Origin: Cupriavidus laharis
GTDB taxonomy: Bacteria > Pseudomonadota > Gammaproteobacteria > Burkholderiales > Burkholderiaceae
Length of the DNA stretch: 64,000 nt
Assembly: GCF_914271435.1 (NCBI RefSeq)
Contig: NZ_CAJZAI010000003.1
Location: 124,001-188,000, forward strand
Direction: 5' to 3'
Part shown: piece by piece, positions 8,295 through 17,747 of the stretch
Layout: every line of letters begins with the position of its first letter
How positions within the stretch are numbered: the first letter of the stretch is position 1
Notes under the pieces: model-generated
Database searches by the model: none
Told to the model about the DNA's origin: nothing
The model's input: only the letters and a program-made list of their open reading frames with translations
Made by a program: the position numbers and the translations under genes

Positions 8295-10619
8295 ATGAAC
8301 ATGATGAGCCATAAGGAAGTCGGCTTCGCCGACCTGCTGCAGAACGGCCAGACGCTCAAGCAGTACCGCGACCGCATCATCGAGCGCACCAAGGCCACCG
8401 GCCACTACAACGGCCTAGAGACGCTGGAATTCCGTGACAGCGACCCGATCGGTTACGAGAAGCTGTTCTCCAAGCTGCGCGGTGGCCTGGTGCATGCCCG
8501 CGAGACCGCCAAGAAGATCGCCGCCAGCCCCATCGTCGAGCAGGAAGGCGAGCTCTGCTTCACCCTCTACAACGCCGCCGGCGACTGCGTCCTGACCTCG
8601 ACCGGGATCATCATCCACGTCGGCACCATGGGCGCGGCGATCAAGTACATGATCGAGAACAACTGGGAAGCCAACCCTGGCATCAATCCCGGTGACATGT
8701 TCACGACCAATGACTGTGCCATCGGCAACGTCCACCCGTGCGACATCGCCACCATCGTGCCGATCTTCTGGGAAGGCCGGCTGATCGGCTGGGTCGGCGG
8801 CGTCACCCACGTCATCGACACCGGCTCGGTGACGCCGGGCTCGATGTCCACCGGCCAGACGCAGCGCTTCGGCGACGGCTACATGATCACCTGCCGCAAG
8901 ACCGGGGTGAACGACGAACCGCTGCGCGACTGGCTGCACGAGTCCCAGCGCTCGGTGCGCACGCCGAAGTACTGGATCCTCGATGAAAAGACCCGCATCG
9001 CCGGCTGCCACATGATCCGCGAGCTGGTCGAGGAAGTGATCCGTGCCGACGGCATCGAAGCCTATGAGAAGTTTGCCTTCGAGGTCATCGAAGAAGGCCG
9101 CCGCGGACTGCAGAGCCGCATCAAGGCCATGACCCTGCCGGGCAAGTACCGCAAGGTCTCCTTTGTCGACGTGCCCTACAAGCATGACGACGTGCAGGTC
9201 TCCAACGCGTTCGCCAAGCTCGACTCCATCATGCACTCGCCGGTGGAGATGACCATCCGGCCGGACGGCAAGTGGCGCCTGGACTTCGAAGGCGCGAGCC
9301 GATGGGGCTGGCACACCTTCAACGCCCACCAGGTGGCATTCACGTCCGGAATCTGGGTGATGATGTGCCAGACCCTGGTGCCCACGCAGCGCATCAATGA
9401 CGGTGCCTACTTCGCCACCGAGTTCCGCCTGCCAAAGGGCACCTGGTGCAATCCGGATGACCGCCGTACCGGCCATGCCTACGCCTGGCACTTCCTGGTC
9501 TCGGGCTGGGCGGCGCTTTGGCGCGGCCTGTCGCAGTCCTACTTCAGCCGCGGCTACCTGGAAGAGGTCAATGCCGGCAACGCCAACACCTCCAACTGGC
9601 TGCAGGGCGGCGGCATCAACCAGGACGGCGAAATCCACGCGGTCAACAGCTTCGAGGCCAGCTCATGCGGCACTGGCGCCTGCGCCGTCAAGGACGGCCT
9701 CAACCACGCCGCCGCCATCTGGAACCCGGAAGGCGACATGGGTGACATCGAGATATGGGAAATGGCCGAGCCGCTGCTCTACCTCGGCCGCAACGTCAAG
9801 GCCAACTCCGGCGGCTACGGCAAGTACCGCGGCGGCTGCGGCTTCGAGACGCTGCGCATGGTGTGGAACGCCCAGGACTGGACCATGTTCTTCATGGGCA
9901 ACGGCTTCATGAACAGCGACTGGGGCATGATGGGCGGCTACCCGTCCGCCACCGGCTATCGCTTCGAGGCACACAAGACGGGCCTGGAGCAGCGCATTGC
10001 CATTGGCGACTCCCTGCCCCTGGGCGGCGACACCGATCCGGACAGCCCGGACTTCGAGCGCCATATCGACGCCACCGCCGTGGTCAAGCGCGACAAGCAG
10101 TGCATCACCACCGAGGACTGCTATGACAACCATGACCTGTACCTCAACTACCTGCGCGGTGGCCCGGGCTTTGGCGACCCCATCGACCGAGATCCGAAGG
10201 CCGTCGAGGCGGACCTGAACCAGAAGTTCCTGTTGCCGGAATATGCGCAGAAGGTCTATGGCGCCGTCTTCACGCAGGACGCCAAGGGCGTGTTCACGGT
10301 GGATACCGCCAAAACCCAGGCTCGCCGTGCCGAGATGCGCAAGGAACGCCTGGCCCGGGCCCTGCCGACGCGCGAATGGATGAAGGAAGAACGCGAACGC
10401 ATTCTCAACAAGCACGCGTCCACCCAGGTGCAGCACATGTTTGCCACCAGCTTTGCCCTGTCCGAGAAATTCACGCGGGAGTTCAAGCAGTTCTGGAGCC
10501 TGCCCGCCGACTGGCAATTGCGCGAGGAGGATCTGGGCGTGCCGTCCTATGGCGCGAAGCATCGCATGGACCTGTCCCTGCTGCCCGACGTCACCACCGT
10601 CGTCCAGGTCGAAGAGTAA
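8295..10619 (+). CDS. acxB: Acetone carboxylase alpha subunit
   Basis: A 774-residue hydantoinase B-like subunit. It matches the expected size of the alpha subunit that carries the metal-dependent carboxylation site. Recognisable family segments include FTTNDCAIGNVHPCDIA and the glycine-rich YGKYRGGCGFETLR. It begins 11 bp after acxA behind GGAGA and ends 23 bp before acxC, so translation is probably coupled. The cytoplasmic complex supplies acetoacetate to central metabolism. No acetoacetate-activating gene lies in this operon. Confidence 0.94.
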   Translation: MNMMSHKEVGFADLLQNGQTLKQYRDRIIERTKATGHYNGLETLEFRDSDPIGYEKLFSKLRGGLVHARETAKKIAASPIVEQEGELCFTLYNAAGDCVLTSTGIIIHVGTMGAAIKYMIENNWEANPGINPGDMFTTNDCAIGNVHPCDIATIVPIFWEGRLIGWVGGVTHVIDTGSVTPGSMSTGQTQRFGDGYMITCRKTGVNDEPLRDWLHESQRSVRTPKYWILDEKTRIAGCHMIRELVEEVIRADGIEAYEKFAFEVIEEGRRGLQSRIKAMTLPGKYRKVSFVDVPYKHDDVQVSNAFAKLDSIMHSPVEMTIRPDGKWRLDFEGASRWGWHTFNAHQVAFTSGIWVMMCQTLVPTQRINDGAYFATEFRLPKGTWCNPDDRRTGHAYAWHFLVSGWAALWRGLSQSYFSRGYLEEVNAGNANTSNWLQGGGINQDGEIHAVNSFEASSCGTGACAVKDGLNHAAAIWNPEGDMGDIEIWEMAEPLLYLGRNVKANSGGYGKYRGGCGFETLRMVWNAQDWTMFFMGNGFMNSDWGMMGGYPSATGYRFEAHKTGLEQRIAIGDSLPLGGDTDPDSPDFERHIDATAVVKRDKQCITTEDCYDNHDLYLNYLRGGPGFGDPIDRDPKAVEADLNQKFLLPEYAQKVYGAVFTQDAKGVFTVDTAKTQARRAEMRKERLARALPTREWMKEERERILNKHASTQVQHMFATSFALSEKFTREFKQFWSLPADWQLREEDLGVPSYGAKHRMDLSLLPDVTTVVQVEE

Positions 10620-10642
10620 TCACCGCATCCAGGAGTTGAACC

Positions 10643-11152
10643 ATGTCTGCTTACACGAATGAACAGGTCGCGCATCTCGTCGACGGCTCCCTCGATTGGG
10701 AAACCACTTTCCGCATGCTCTCGATGCCCAAGGACGAGGGCCGATTCGAGCAATATCTCGCCGCCTTGCAAGCGAAGGTGAGCTTCCCGGACCGCATCGT
10801 GCTTCCGCTCAGCCCGCACATGTTTATCGTGCAGTCGGCGAAGAGCAAGAAGTGGATTGTCAAATGCGACTGCGGCCACGAGTTCTGCGACTACCGCGAG
10901 AACTGGAAGCTGCATGCCGCCATCTACGTACGCGATACCGAGGAGGCGATGACCGAGGTGTATCCGAAGCTGATGGCCCCTGACACACAATGGCAGGTGT
11001 ATCGCGAGTACTACTGCCCGTCTTGCGGCACCATGCACGACGTGGAAGCGCCCACCCCATGGTATCCCGTGATCCACGATTTCGAGCCGGACATCGAAGC
11101 TTTCTACAAGGAATGGGTGGGACTGCCGGTCCCGGAGCGCTCCCCGGACTAA
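10643..11152 (+). CDS. acxC: Acetone carboxylase gamma subunit
   Basis: A 169-residue small subunit. Two cysteine clusters, CDCGHEFC near residue 75 and CPSC near residue 127, form the zinc-ribbon-like centre known for the gamma subunit. The size agrees with about 20 kDa in characterised enzymes. It is the last gene of the operon, behind AGGAG, and a GC-rich hairpin follows at 11165. Confidence 0.93.
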   Translation: MSAYTNEQVAHLVDGSLDWETTFRMLSMPKDEGRFEQYLAALQAKVSFPDRIVLPLSPHMFIVQSAKSKKWIVKCDCGHEFCDYRENWKLHAAIYVRDTEEAMTEVYPKLMAPDTQWQVYREYYCPSCGTMHDVEAPTPWYPVIHDFEPDIEAFYKEWVGLPVPERSPD

Positions 11153-11164
11153 CCGTTGCGTGGT

Positions 11165-11191
11165 GCGGGGACAAGCACCCTTGTTCCCCGC
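11165..11191 (+). terminator. Hairpin after acxC
   Basis: GCGGGGACAAG pairs with CTTGTTCCCCGC (one bulged base) across a short loop just 13 bp after the acxC stop. It lacks a T-run, so termination may be weak or protein-assisted. Confidence 0.5.
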
Positions 11192-11346
11192 ATTCCCCCT
11201 CCCTGATATTCTCGCGGTACGACTTCCCGGACGCGACGCCATGAGCGGTCGCGTACCCCGTGCGGGCACGATGGGCGGATTCGCCCGGATTGCATCGGTT
11301 CGGGGTGCAGGCTACTGCCGGAAGGGGAGGGACGGGGGAGGGGGAC

Positions 11347-12498
11347 TTGCAGACCATCGACAACACAAACCAGAGCCGGCCCGGCGCAGTGCATTGGGTG
11401 GTGAAGATGAACCACCGCAATCGCACGGCGTCCTGGTGGATCGTTTTCCTGATTCTTGCCTTGCATTTCCATGCCACGGGCCGAGGCACGGCGGCATGGA
11501 TCCTGATGTCGCTCCAGTTCCTGGCCTATCCGCATGCGGTCTACCTGGTAGCCAGGCATGCGCGCGCGCAGATGGAAGCCGAGATCAACAACCTGCGCCT
11601 GGACGACTTTTGCTTTGGCCTCTGGACCGCATGGCTGGGATTTCCGCTCTGGATTACCTACCTGCTGGTTATATGCGGGTGCATCAACCTGGCGGCGTTC
11701 CGAGGGTTTCGCGGGGCGCTGCAGGCGGCTGCCTTGTCGGCGGCAGGGGCTGCCGTGTCGGCTGCCTGGTTCGGCTTGAAGTTTGAACCTGACACGACGA
11801 TGCCGGTCACGGCACTGAGCATGGCTTGCCTGTCGGCCTATCTGCTGCTGTTTGCCCGGGGCGCTTATCTTCGCGCGCTGACCCTGAGCGAGACGCGCCA
11901 CAAGCTGCGGCTCAGCGAGCAGGCGTTGCAAGGGCAGCTGGAGGCCGTGCATGCACTGCAGGCCCAGCTGACCGAGCAGGCCAACCGCGATCCGTTGACC
12001 GGCCTGTACAACCGGCGGTACCTCAACGACTCGCTCAGGCGTGAATTTGGCCCGGGTGCCAGGACGGACCAGTCCGTGGCAGTGCTGCTGGTCGATATCG
12101 ACCATTTCAAGCAGATCAATGACCGGTATGGCCACTCTGCCGGGGACCAGGTACTGAGGCACGTGGCCACGCGGTTGCAGCAGCAGGCGCGCGCCAGCGA
12201 CGTCGTGTGCCGCTATGGTGGCGAAGAGTTCCTGGTGCTCCTGCCCGGGATGGACGCCGATGCGGCCCTGAGCCGGGCGGAGTGGTACCGGAAGACTGTC
12301 TCCGTGCCCGGGACGATCATCGCGCTGGAAGGCGCGGTGGTGACACTGTCTATCGGCGTGGCAGGCACGACAGACAAGGCGGTGAGTCCGCAAGATCTGA
12401 TCGACCGGGCGGACAAGGCTTTGTACCTGGCGAAATCGAGTGGGCGCAATCAATCCGTGGTCTTTGCGGAGGCTGGTGCCAGCGTGCCCATGCCGTGA
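11347..12498 (+). CDS. MASE2-GGDEF diguanylate cyclase
   Basis: A membrane-bound cyclase making cyclic di-GMP. The N-terminal half has about five hydrophobic segments and a YPHAVYLVARHA...NNLRLDD pattern that aligns with the MASE2 sensor of E. coli AdrA/DgcC. A short coiled region leads to a GGDEF domain with the active motif GGEEF. An RxxD inhibitory site (RASD) lies five residues before it, implying product feedback. The proposed start is a TTG with GGAGG five bases upstream (383 residues). An ATG at 11407 (363 residues) is the main alternative and also gives a complete MASE2 region. No cognate effector is adjacent. Confidence 0.88.
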   Translation: MQTIDNTNQSRPGAVHWVVKMNHRNRTASWWIVFLILALHFHATGRGTAAWILMSLQFLAYPHAVYLVARHARAQMEAEINNLRLDDFCFGLWTAWLGFPLWITYLLVICGCINLAAFRGFRGALQAAALSAAGAAVSAAWFGLKFEPDTTMPVTALSMACLSAYLLLFARGAYLRALTLSETRHKLRLSEQALQGQLEAVHALQAQLTEQANRDPLTGLYNRRYLNDSLRREFGPGARTDQSVAVLLVDIDHFKQINDRYGHSAGDQVLRHVATRLQQQARASDVVCRYGGEEFLVLLPGMDADAALSRAEWYRKTVSVPGTIIALEGAVVTLSIGVAGTTDKAVSPQDLIDRADKALYLAKSSGRNQSVVFAEAGASVPMP

Positions 12499-12588
12499 GT
12501 GATGGCTTGCGGGCAGGCACGGCTGCCGAACGCGCGCCAGGCTGGCACGGCGCGCCCGCTGAGCAGGCGCGCGTCGCACCCAGGCCGA

Positions 12589-14166
12589 TCAGGCTTGCGC
12601 CGGCTTGCCGTCCTTCAGCCGCCAGAGGTACAGCGGATTTTCGTCCTGCAACGCGGCAGGCAGCAGTTCCGCGGGCACGTTCTGGTAGCACACCGGCCGC
12701 AGGAAGCGATCCATTGCCGTGGTGCCGACCGAGGTCGAGCGCGTGTCGGACGTCGCCGGGAACGGGCCGCCATGGACCATGGCATAAGACACTTCCACGC
12801 CAGTCGGATAGCCGTTGAAGAGCACGCGGCCCACCTTGCACTCCAGCAGCGGCAGCAGTTGCGCGGCCAGCGCGTAGTCGCCGTGGTCAGCCTGCACGGT
12901 GGCGGTCAGCTGGCCTTCCAGCTCTCGCGTGACGGCTAGCATTTCCTCGGCATCGCGGCAGGCCACCAGCACGGTGGACGGGCCGAACACCTCGGCATGC
13001 ATGCGCGGATCGGCGATAAAGCGCTGCGCCGTGGTCTCGAAGACCGCCGCGCAGGCCTGGTTCGGGCCCGTGCCGGCCCGGCCGCTCGCGGTACGGGCGA
13101 GGCCATCGATGTCCGACAGTTTGCCGATGCCCTGTTCGAACGCGTGCTGGATGCCCGGCGTCAGCATGGTGCCGGCCGGCTTGGTCGTCACGGCGGCACG
13201 GGCCGCCGCGCGGAAGGTGTCGAGCGCCGGGCCTTCGAGCGCCAGCAGCAGGCCGGGATTGGTGCAGAACTGGCCCACGCCCAGCACGAGTGAATCGGCC
13301 AGGTCGCGCGCGATGGCTTCACCGCGTGCCGCCAGCGCTTCGGGCAGCAGGAAGACGGGATTGATGCTGCTCATCTCCGCGTAGACCGGGATCGGCTGGG
13401 CGCGGTTGCTGGCCACTTGCATCAGTGCCAGGCCGCCGCTGCGCGAGCCGGTGAAGCCCACGGCCTGGATGGCAGGGTGGGCCACCAGTTCCGTGCCGAC
13501 GGTGTGGCCTGCGCCGGTCAGCAGCGAGAACACGCCTTCTGGCAGGCCGGCATCGGCCACGGCCTTGCGGATCGCGCGGCCGACCAGTTCGGACGTGCCC
13601 GGGTGCGCGGGATGGGCCTTGGCCACCACCGGGCAGCCGGCCGCCAGTGCCGAGGCGGTGTCGCCGCCGGCCACGGAGAACGCCAGCGGGAAGTTGCTGG
13701 CGCCGAACACGGCCACGGGGCCGATCGCGATCTTCTGCATGCGCAGGTCGGGGCGCGGTGGCGTGCGTTCTGGCAAGGCACTGTCGAGCGTTGCAGCCTG
13801 CCAGCGGCCGGCGCGCAGCACCGTGGCGAACACGCGCAACTGGCCCGTGGTGCGGCCACGCTCGCCTTGCAGGCGGGCGATGGGCAGCGCACTTTCGGCG
13901 TGCGCGCGTTCGATCAGCGTATCGCCAAGCGCTTCGATCCGGTCGGCAATCGCTTCGAGGAAGCGCGCCCGCTGCTCGGGGGAGGTTGCACGGAAGGTAT
14001 CGAATGCCGCTTCGGCCAGTTCACAGGCACGCGCCACGTCGGCGCTGCTGGAGCCGTGGAAGACCGGTTCCAGGGTCTCGCCGGTGGCCGGGTTGATGGC
14101 GTGGAAGGGTTCGTCGGTGCCGCGCACGGTGCTGGCGCCGATCAGCATTTCGCCGGTAGTTGTCAT
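12589..14166 (-). CDS. Alpha-ketoglutarate semialdehyde dehydrogenase (2,5-dioxovalerate dehydrogenase)
   Basis: A 525-residue aldehyde dehydrogenase of the NADP-type ketoglutarate-semialdehyde subfamily. Family marks include NPATGETL near the N-terminus, the nucleotide-site segment FGASNFPLAFSVAGGDTASALAAG (part), glutamate in AEMSSINP and catalytic cysteine in GQFCTNPG. It oxidises 2,5-dioxopentanoate to 2-oxoglutarate, the last step of the glucarate/galactarate and pentose oxidative routes. The neighbouring glucarate dehydratase and FCD regulator support that role. A candidate operator lies about 100 bp upstream at 14266. Confidence 0.9.
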   Translation of the reverse strand: MTTTGEMLIGASTVRGTDEPFHAINPATGETLEPVFHGSSSADVARACELAEAAFDTFRATSPEQRARFLEAIADRIEALGDTLIERAHAESALPIARLQGERGRTTGQLRVFATVLRAGRWQAATLDSALPERTPPRPDLRMQKIAIGPVAVFGASNFPLAFSVAGGDTASALAAGCPVVAKAHPAHPGTSELVGRAIRKAVADAGLPEGVFSLLTGAGHTVGTELVAHPAIQAVGFTGSRSGGLALMQVASNRAQPIPVYAEMSSINPVFLLPEALAARGEAIARDLADSLVLGVGQFCTNPGLLLALEGPALDTFRAAARAAVTTKPAGTMLTPGIQHAFEQGIGKLSDIDGLARTASGRAGTGPNQACAAVFETTAQRFIADPRMHAEVFGPSTVLVACRDAEEMLAVTRELEGQLTATVQADHGDYALAAQLLPLLECKVGRVLFNGYPTGVEVSYAMVHGGPFPATSDTRSTSVGTTAMDRFLRPVCYQNVPAELLPAALQDENPLYLWRLKDGKPAQA

Positions 14167-14265
14167 GTCTGGGTTTCCTGCAAAGGGAAGAGGAGGGCGA
14201 CGGTCGCCGTCACATGGACCAGTCCGTTCGGGCGTGCCGCGGCGGAGGATTTCATCTCATAAGAC

Positions 14266-14275
14266 ATCATATGAC
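14266..14275. promoter_or_regulatory. Candidate FCD-regulator operator before the semialdehyde dehydrogenase gene
   Basis: ATCATATGAC (minus strand GTCATATGAT) lies 100 bp upstream of the dehydrogenase start. It differs at two of ten positions from GTCATACGAC in front of the glucarate dehydratase gene. The shared pattern GTCATAYGAY flanking a GntR/FCD gene suggests a common operator. Confidence 0.5.
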
Positions 14276-14314
14276 ATGAGCCGGCCCGCCGCAACCATAT
14301 GGCTGCCGGCCTGC

Positions 14315-15049
14315 TTAGGCGGCCGAAGCCTTGCGCAGGCGCTCGCGGCTGTTGGTCAGGTGCATCCGCATGGCGGCCTTGGCGGCCTCGGGGTCGCGGC
14401 GCTCGATGGCGTCGTAGATATTCTCGTGCTCGAAATGCACGCGTTCAAGGTACTGCACGCGCTCCTGCGAATTGACCTGCAGGCGGCTGCGCGGGATCAG
14501 CATGGTGCCCAGGTGGCCCATGATGTCGGTGAAATAGCGGTTGCCGGTGGCGCGCGCGATGGACAGGTGGAACTCGAAATCGGCGCCGACGGCGTCGCTG
14601 CCCTCGGTGGCGCTGCGCCTCATGGTGTCGAGCGCGCGGCGCATGGTGGCAAGCTGCTCGTCGCTGCGGCGCGACGCGGCCAGGCCGGCTGCCTCGGCTT
14701 CCAGGCTGACGCGGAATTCCAGCATGGCCAGTACATCCATGGCGGTGCCCATGGTGGCGGGGTCGATGCGGAACGGCGAGGGCGTTTCCGCCGGGCGTTC
14801 CAGCACGAAGGTGCCGATGCCGTGGCGGGTTTCCACCAGACCGCTGGCCTGCAGGCGCGACAGCGCTTCACGCACCACGGTGCGGCTCACGCCAAAGCTG
14901 GCCATGACCTCGGACTCGGTGGGGAGCTTGTCGCCTGGCTTGAGCTGGCCCTGGCGGATGCTTTCCGTGAGTCCGCTCACCACTTCCTCGGCAAGCGTGC
15001 GGCCCCGGCGGCGCAGGGGTGCGGGCGAAGTCGTCTGAGCGTCGGACAT
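14315..15049 (-). CDS. GntR/FadR-type (FCD domain) regulator of sugar-acid use
   Basis: A 244-residue regulator. The winged helix near residues 15-75 includes LPTESEVMASFGVSRTVVREAL, the standard FadR-subfamily recognition region, followed by an all-helical FCD ligand domain with conserved Asp and His positions (FEFHLSIARATGN). Homologues next to glucarate or galactarate genes repress them until the sugar acid binds. It lies between the semialdehyde dehydrogenase gene and the divergent glucarate dehydratase gene, both preceded by similar candidate operators. Confidence 0.9.
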   Translation of the reverse strand: MSDAQTTSPAPLRRRGRTLAEEVVSGLTESIRQGQLKPGDKLPTESEVMASFGVSRTVVREALSRLQASGLVETRHGIGTFVLERPAETPSPFRIDPATMGTAMDVLAMLEFRVSLEAEAAGLAASRRSDEQLATMRRALDTMRRSATEGSDAVGADFEFHLSIARATGNRYFTDIMGHLGTMLIPRSRLQVNSQERVQYLERVHFEHENIYDAIERRDPEAAKAAMRMHLTNSRERLRKASAA

Positions 15050-15121
15050 GGGCGTAGGGGATGGCGTAGGGAAATTGCGGCCTTGACCTGGCCGGGATGT
15101 GATTATTATACTCGGTTGTAA

Positions 15122-15131
15122 GTCATACGAC
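15122..15131. promoter_or_regulatory. Candidate operator in the FCD regulator/gudD intergenic region
   Basis: GTCATACGAC lies between the divergent regulator and glucarate dehydratase genes, 106 bp before the latter. It resembles the element at 14266. It would be placed to control both genes. Assignment is by pattern and position only. Confidence 0.45.
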
Positions 15132-15237
15132 GACTGATAACGTATGCTGCAACATCAGTCATGTGCAACCAACGACATACACCGCAGCCTGTGCCGCTGC
15201 GCCAACGAATGCCAATCAGATTCCGGAGACAGCCCGC

Positions 15238-16599
15238 ATGACCGCTTCGCCAGCCGCCATCCAAGGCAACAACGCCGCCACGCCCTTCGTGACTGAACTG
15301 ACCGTGGTGCCGGTCGCCGGCCACGACAGCATGCTGATGAACCTGTCGGGCGCGCATGGCCCGTACTTCACGCGCAATATCGTCATCCTGCGCGACAGCG
15401 CGGGCAATACCGGCGTGGGCGAGGTGCCGGGCGGGGAGGGGATCCGCCAGACGCTGGAAGATGCCCGGCCGCTGGTGGTGGGGCAGCCCATCGGCCAGTA
15501 CCAGGCCATGCTCAACCGCGCGCGCGCCGCGTTTGCCGGCCGCGACGCCGGCGGCCGCGGCCTGCAGACCTTCGACCTGCGCGTTGCCATCCACGCCGTG
15601 ACGGCGCTCGAGGCCGCGCTGCTGGACCTGCTCGGCAAGCATCTGCAGGTGCCCGTGGCGGCCCTGCTCGGCGAAGGCCAGCAGCGCGACGCGGTGGAAA
15701 TGCTCGGCTACCTGTTCTATATCGGCGACCGCCGCCGCACCACGCTCGACTACCGCACCGAGCCGGACGCCGGCAACGCATGGTTCCGCCTGCGCAACGA
15801 AGAGGCCATGACGCCCGAGGCCGTGGTGCGCCTGGCCGAGGCAGCCTACGAGCGCTATGGCTTCAACGATTTCAAGCTCAAGGGCGGCGTGCTGCGTGGC
15901 GACGAGGAGATGGAGGCGATCATCGCGCTGCACGAGCGCTTCCCGAAGGCGCGCGTCACGCTCGATCCGAACGGCGGCTGGCTGCTTGCCGATGCCATCC
16001 GCCTGTGCCGCGACAAGCATGGCGTGCTCGCCTACGCGGAAGACCCGTGCGGCGCCGAGGACGGCTACTCGGGCCGCGAGATCATGGCCGAGTTCCGCGC
16101 GGCGACAGGATTGCCGACGGCCACCAACATGATCGCCACCGACTGGCGCCAGATGGGCCACGCGGTGCGTCTGCAGTCGGTGGACATCCCGCTGGCCGAT
16201 CCGCATTTCTGGACCATGCAGGGCTCGGTGCGCGTGGCGCAGATGTGCGCCGAGTGGGGGCTGACCTGGGGTTCGCACTCCAACAACCACTTCGATATCT
16301 CGCTGGCGATGTTCACCCACGTGGCAGCTGCCGCGCCGGGCCGCATCACCGCCATCGACACGCACTGGATCTGGCAGGACGGCGAGGCCCTGACGCGCGA
16401 CCCGCTGAAGATCGAAGGCGGCATGGTGCAGGTGCCGAAGACGCCGGGCCTCGGCGTGGAACTGGACATGGACGCGCTGGCGCGCGCCAACGCGCTCTAC
16501 AAGGAGAAGGGCCTGGGCGCGCGCGACGACGCCATCGCCATGCAGTTCCTGATTCCCGGCTGGAAGTTCAACAACAAGGCGCCCTGCATGGTTCGCTAA
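15238..16599 (+). CDS. gudD: Glucarate dehydratase
   Basis: A 453-residue enolase-superfamily enzyme that dehydrates D-glucarate to 5-keto-4-deoxy-D-glucarate. The KxK catalytic pair is in DFKLKGG, metal-site acidic residues lie in TLDPNGGW and AEDPCG, and the general-base histidine is in [11 protein letters not shown]. The start at 15238 follows GGAGA and gives the usual family length; the longer frame adds an unconserved extension. It is followed by a Bug receptor gene 61 bp later. A 5-keto-4-deoxyglucarate dehydratase, needed for the next step, is not in the window. Confidence 0.93.
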   Translation: MTASPAAIQGNNAATPFVTELTVVPVAGHDSMLMNLSGAHGPYFTRNIVILRDSAGNTGVGEVPGGEGIRQTLEDARPLVVGQPIGQYQAMLNRARAAFAGRDAGGRGLQTFDLRVAIHAVTALEAALLDLLGKHLQVPVAALLGEGQQRDAVEMLGYLFYIGDRRRTTLDYRTEPDAGNAWFRLRNEEAMTPEAVVRLAEAAYERYGFNDFKLKGGVLRGDEEMEAIIALHERFPKARVTLDPNGGWLLADAIRLCRDKHGVLAYAEDPCGAEDGYSGREIMAEFRAATGLPTATNMIATDWRQMGHAVRLQSVDIPLADPHFWTMQGSVRVAQMCAEWGLTWGSHSNNHFDISLAMFTHVAAAAPGRITAIDTHWIWQDGEALTRDPLKIEGGMVQVPKTPGLGVELDMDALARANALYKEKGLGARDDAIAMQFLIPGWKFNNKAPCMVR

Positions 16600-16660
16600 G
16601 GGGCGCCGCTATCGCCATCCCATACGGCCAGCGCCATATCTATCAACAGGAGACACAACA

Positions 16661-17668
16661 ATGATTGATCTTTCCATGCTGCTGCGCCGCTGTGCCGGCG
16701 CTGGCATCGCACTGGCAGCGGTAGCTGCGGTGACTGTCGCAAGCGGTGCGGCCACGGCCGCCAGCCCTGCCTGGCCGCAAAAGGCGGTTTCGGTGGTGGT
16801 GCCGTTCCCGGCGGGCGGCTCGACCGACACCATCGCGCGCATGCTGGCCGTGCCGCTCAATGAAAAGCTGGGCCAGCCCTTCGTGGTGGACAACCGCCCC
16901 GGCGCCACGGGCGCGATCGGCGCGACCTTCGTCAAGCGCGCGCCGGCGGACGGCTACACGATGATGGTGGCGTCGATCGGCGTCTACGCGGTGAACCCGT
17001 TCCTGCAGAAGAACCTTGCCTATGATCCGGCCAGGGACTTCGACCTGCTCACCGTGGCCGTGCGTGCGCCCAACGTGCTGGTGACCAACCCGAACTTCCC
17101 GGCCAAGACCGTGCAGGAACTGGTCAGCTACATGAAGAAGAACCCGGGCAAGGTCAGCTTCGCGACCTCGGGCGCGGGTTCGTCCGACCACCTGACCGCG
17201 GCGCTGTTCTGGCAGAAGAGTGCTACCGAAGGCCTGCATGTTCCGTACAAGGGCGGCGCGCCGGCCATTTCCGACCTGCTGGCCGGGCAGGTGGACGTGT
17301 CCTTCCAGAACATCAACGCGGTGCTCCAGCACATCCGCAGCGGCAAGCTGCGCGCGCTGGCGGTGACGTCCGACAAGCGCGCCGCGGTGCTGCCGAACGT
17401 GCCGACCATGGCCGAAGGCGGCGTGAAGGATGTGGAGGTCTATTCGTGGCAGGGCGTCGCCGCGCCGCGCGGCCTGCCGCCTGACGTGAAGAGCCGCCTG
17501 CACGGCGCGCTGGTCGGCGCCCTCAACGAGCCGAAGATGCGCGGCAAGCTGGCCGAGAGCGGCTTCGAGGTGGTGGCCAACACGCCCGAGCAGTTCGCGC
17601 AGTTCGAGAGCCAGGAACTCAAGCGCTGGAAGACGGTGATCGAGCAGGGCAAGATCAGCATCGAGTAA
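16661..17668 (+). CDS. Bug-family (TctC-type) periplasmic solute-binding receptor
   Basis: A 335-residue extracytoplasmic receptor. A signal peptide covers about residues 1-34, ending in the alanine-rich GAATAASPAWP. Family motifs include VVPFPAGGSTDTIAR and NRPGATGAIG. Such receptors bind carboxylates and feed tripartite tricarboxylate transporters or act as sensors. Its place directly after the glucarate dehydratase suggests glucarate or a related sugar acid as ligand. No TctA or TctB membrane subunit is nearby, so any partner lies elsewhere. Confidence 0.92.
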   Translation: MIDLSMLLRRCAGAGIALAAVAAVTVASGAATAASPAWPQKAVSVVVPFPAGGSTDTIARMLAVPLNEKLGQPFVVDNRPGATGAIGATFVKRAPADGYTMMVASIGVYAVNPFLQKNLAYDPARDFDLLTVAVRAPNVLVTNPNFPAKTVQELVSYMKKNPGKVSFATSGAGSSDHLTAALFWQKSATEGLHVPYKGGAPAISDLLAGQVDVSFQNINAVLQHIRSGKLRALAVTSDKRAAVLPNVPTMAEGGVKDVEVYSWQGVAAPRGLPPDVKSRLHGALVGALNEPKMRGKLAESGFEVVANTPEQFAQFESQELKRWKTVIEQGKISIE

Positions 17669-17723
17669 GTCGGCGGGTCCTGTCGCAAGCCCCGCTTCCC
17701 GTGCAGGAGCGGGGTGCCTTCAC

Positions 17724-17747
17724 AAGGGCGGCTGTCAGGCCGCCCTT
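17724..17747. terminator. Hairpin after the Bug receptor gene
   Basis: AAGGGCGGC and GCCGCCCTT pair perfectly around a 6-base loop. A second perfect 7-bp stem (CCCCGCT/AGCGGGG) lies just upstream near 17690. Together they probably end the glucarate operon. The stem overlaps the end of the phnW remnant. Confidence 0.6.
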
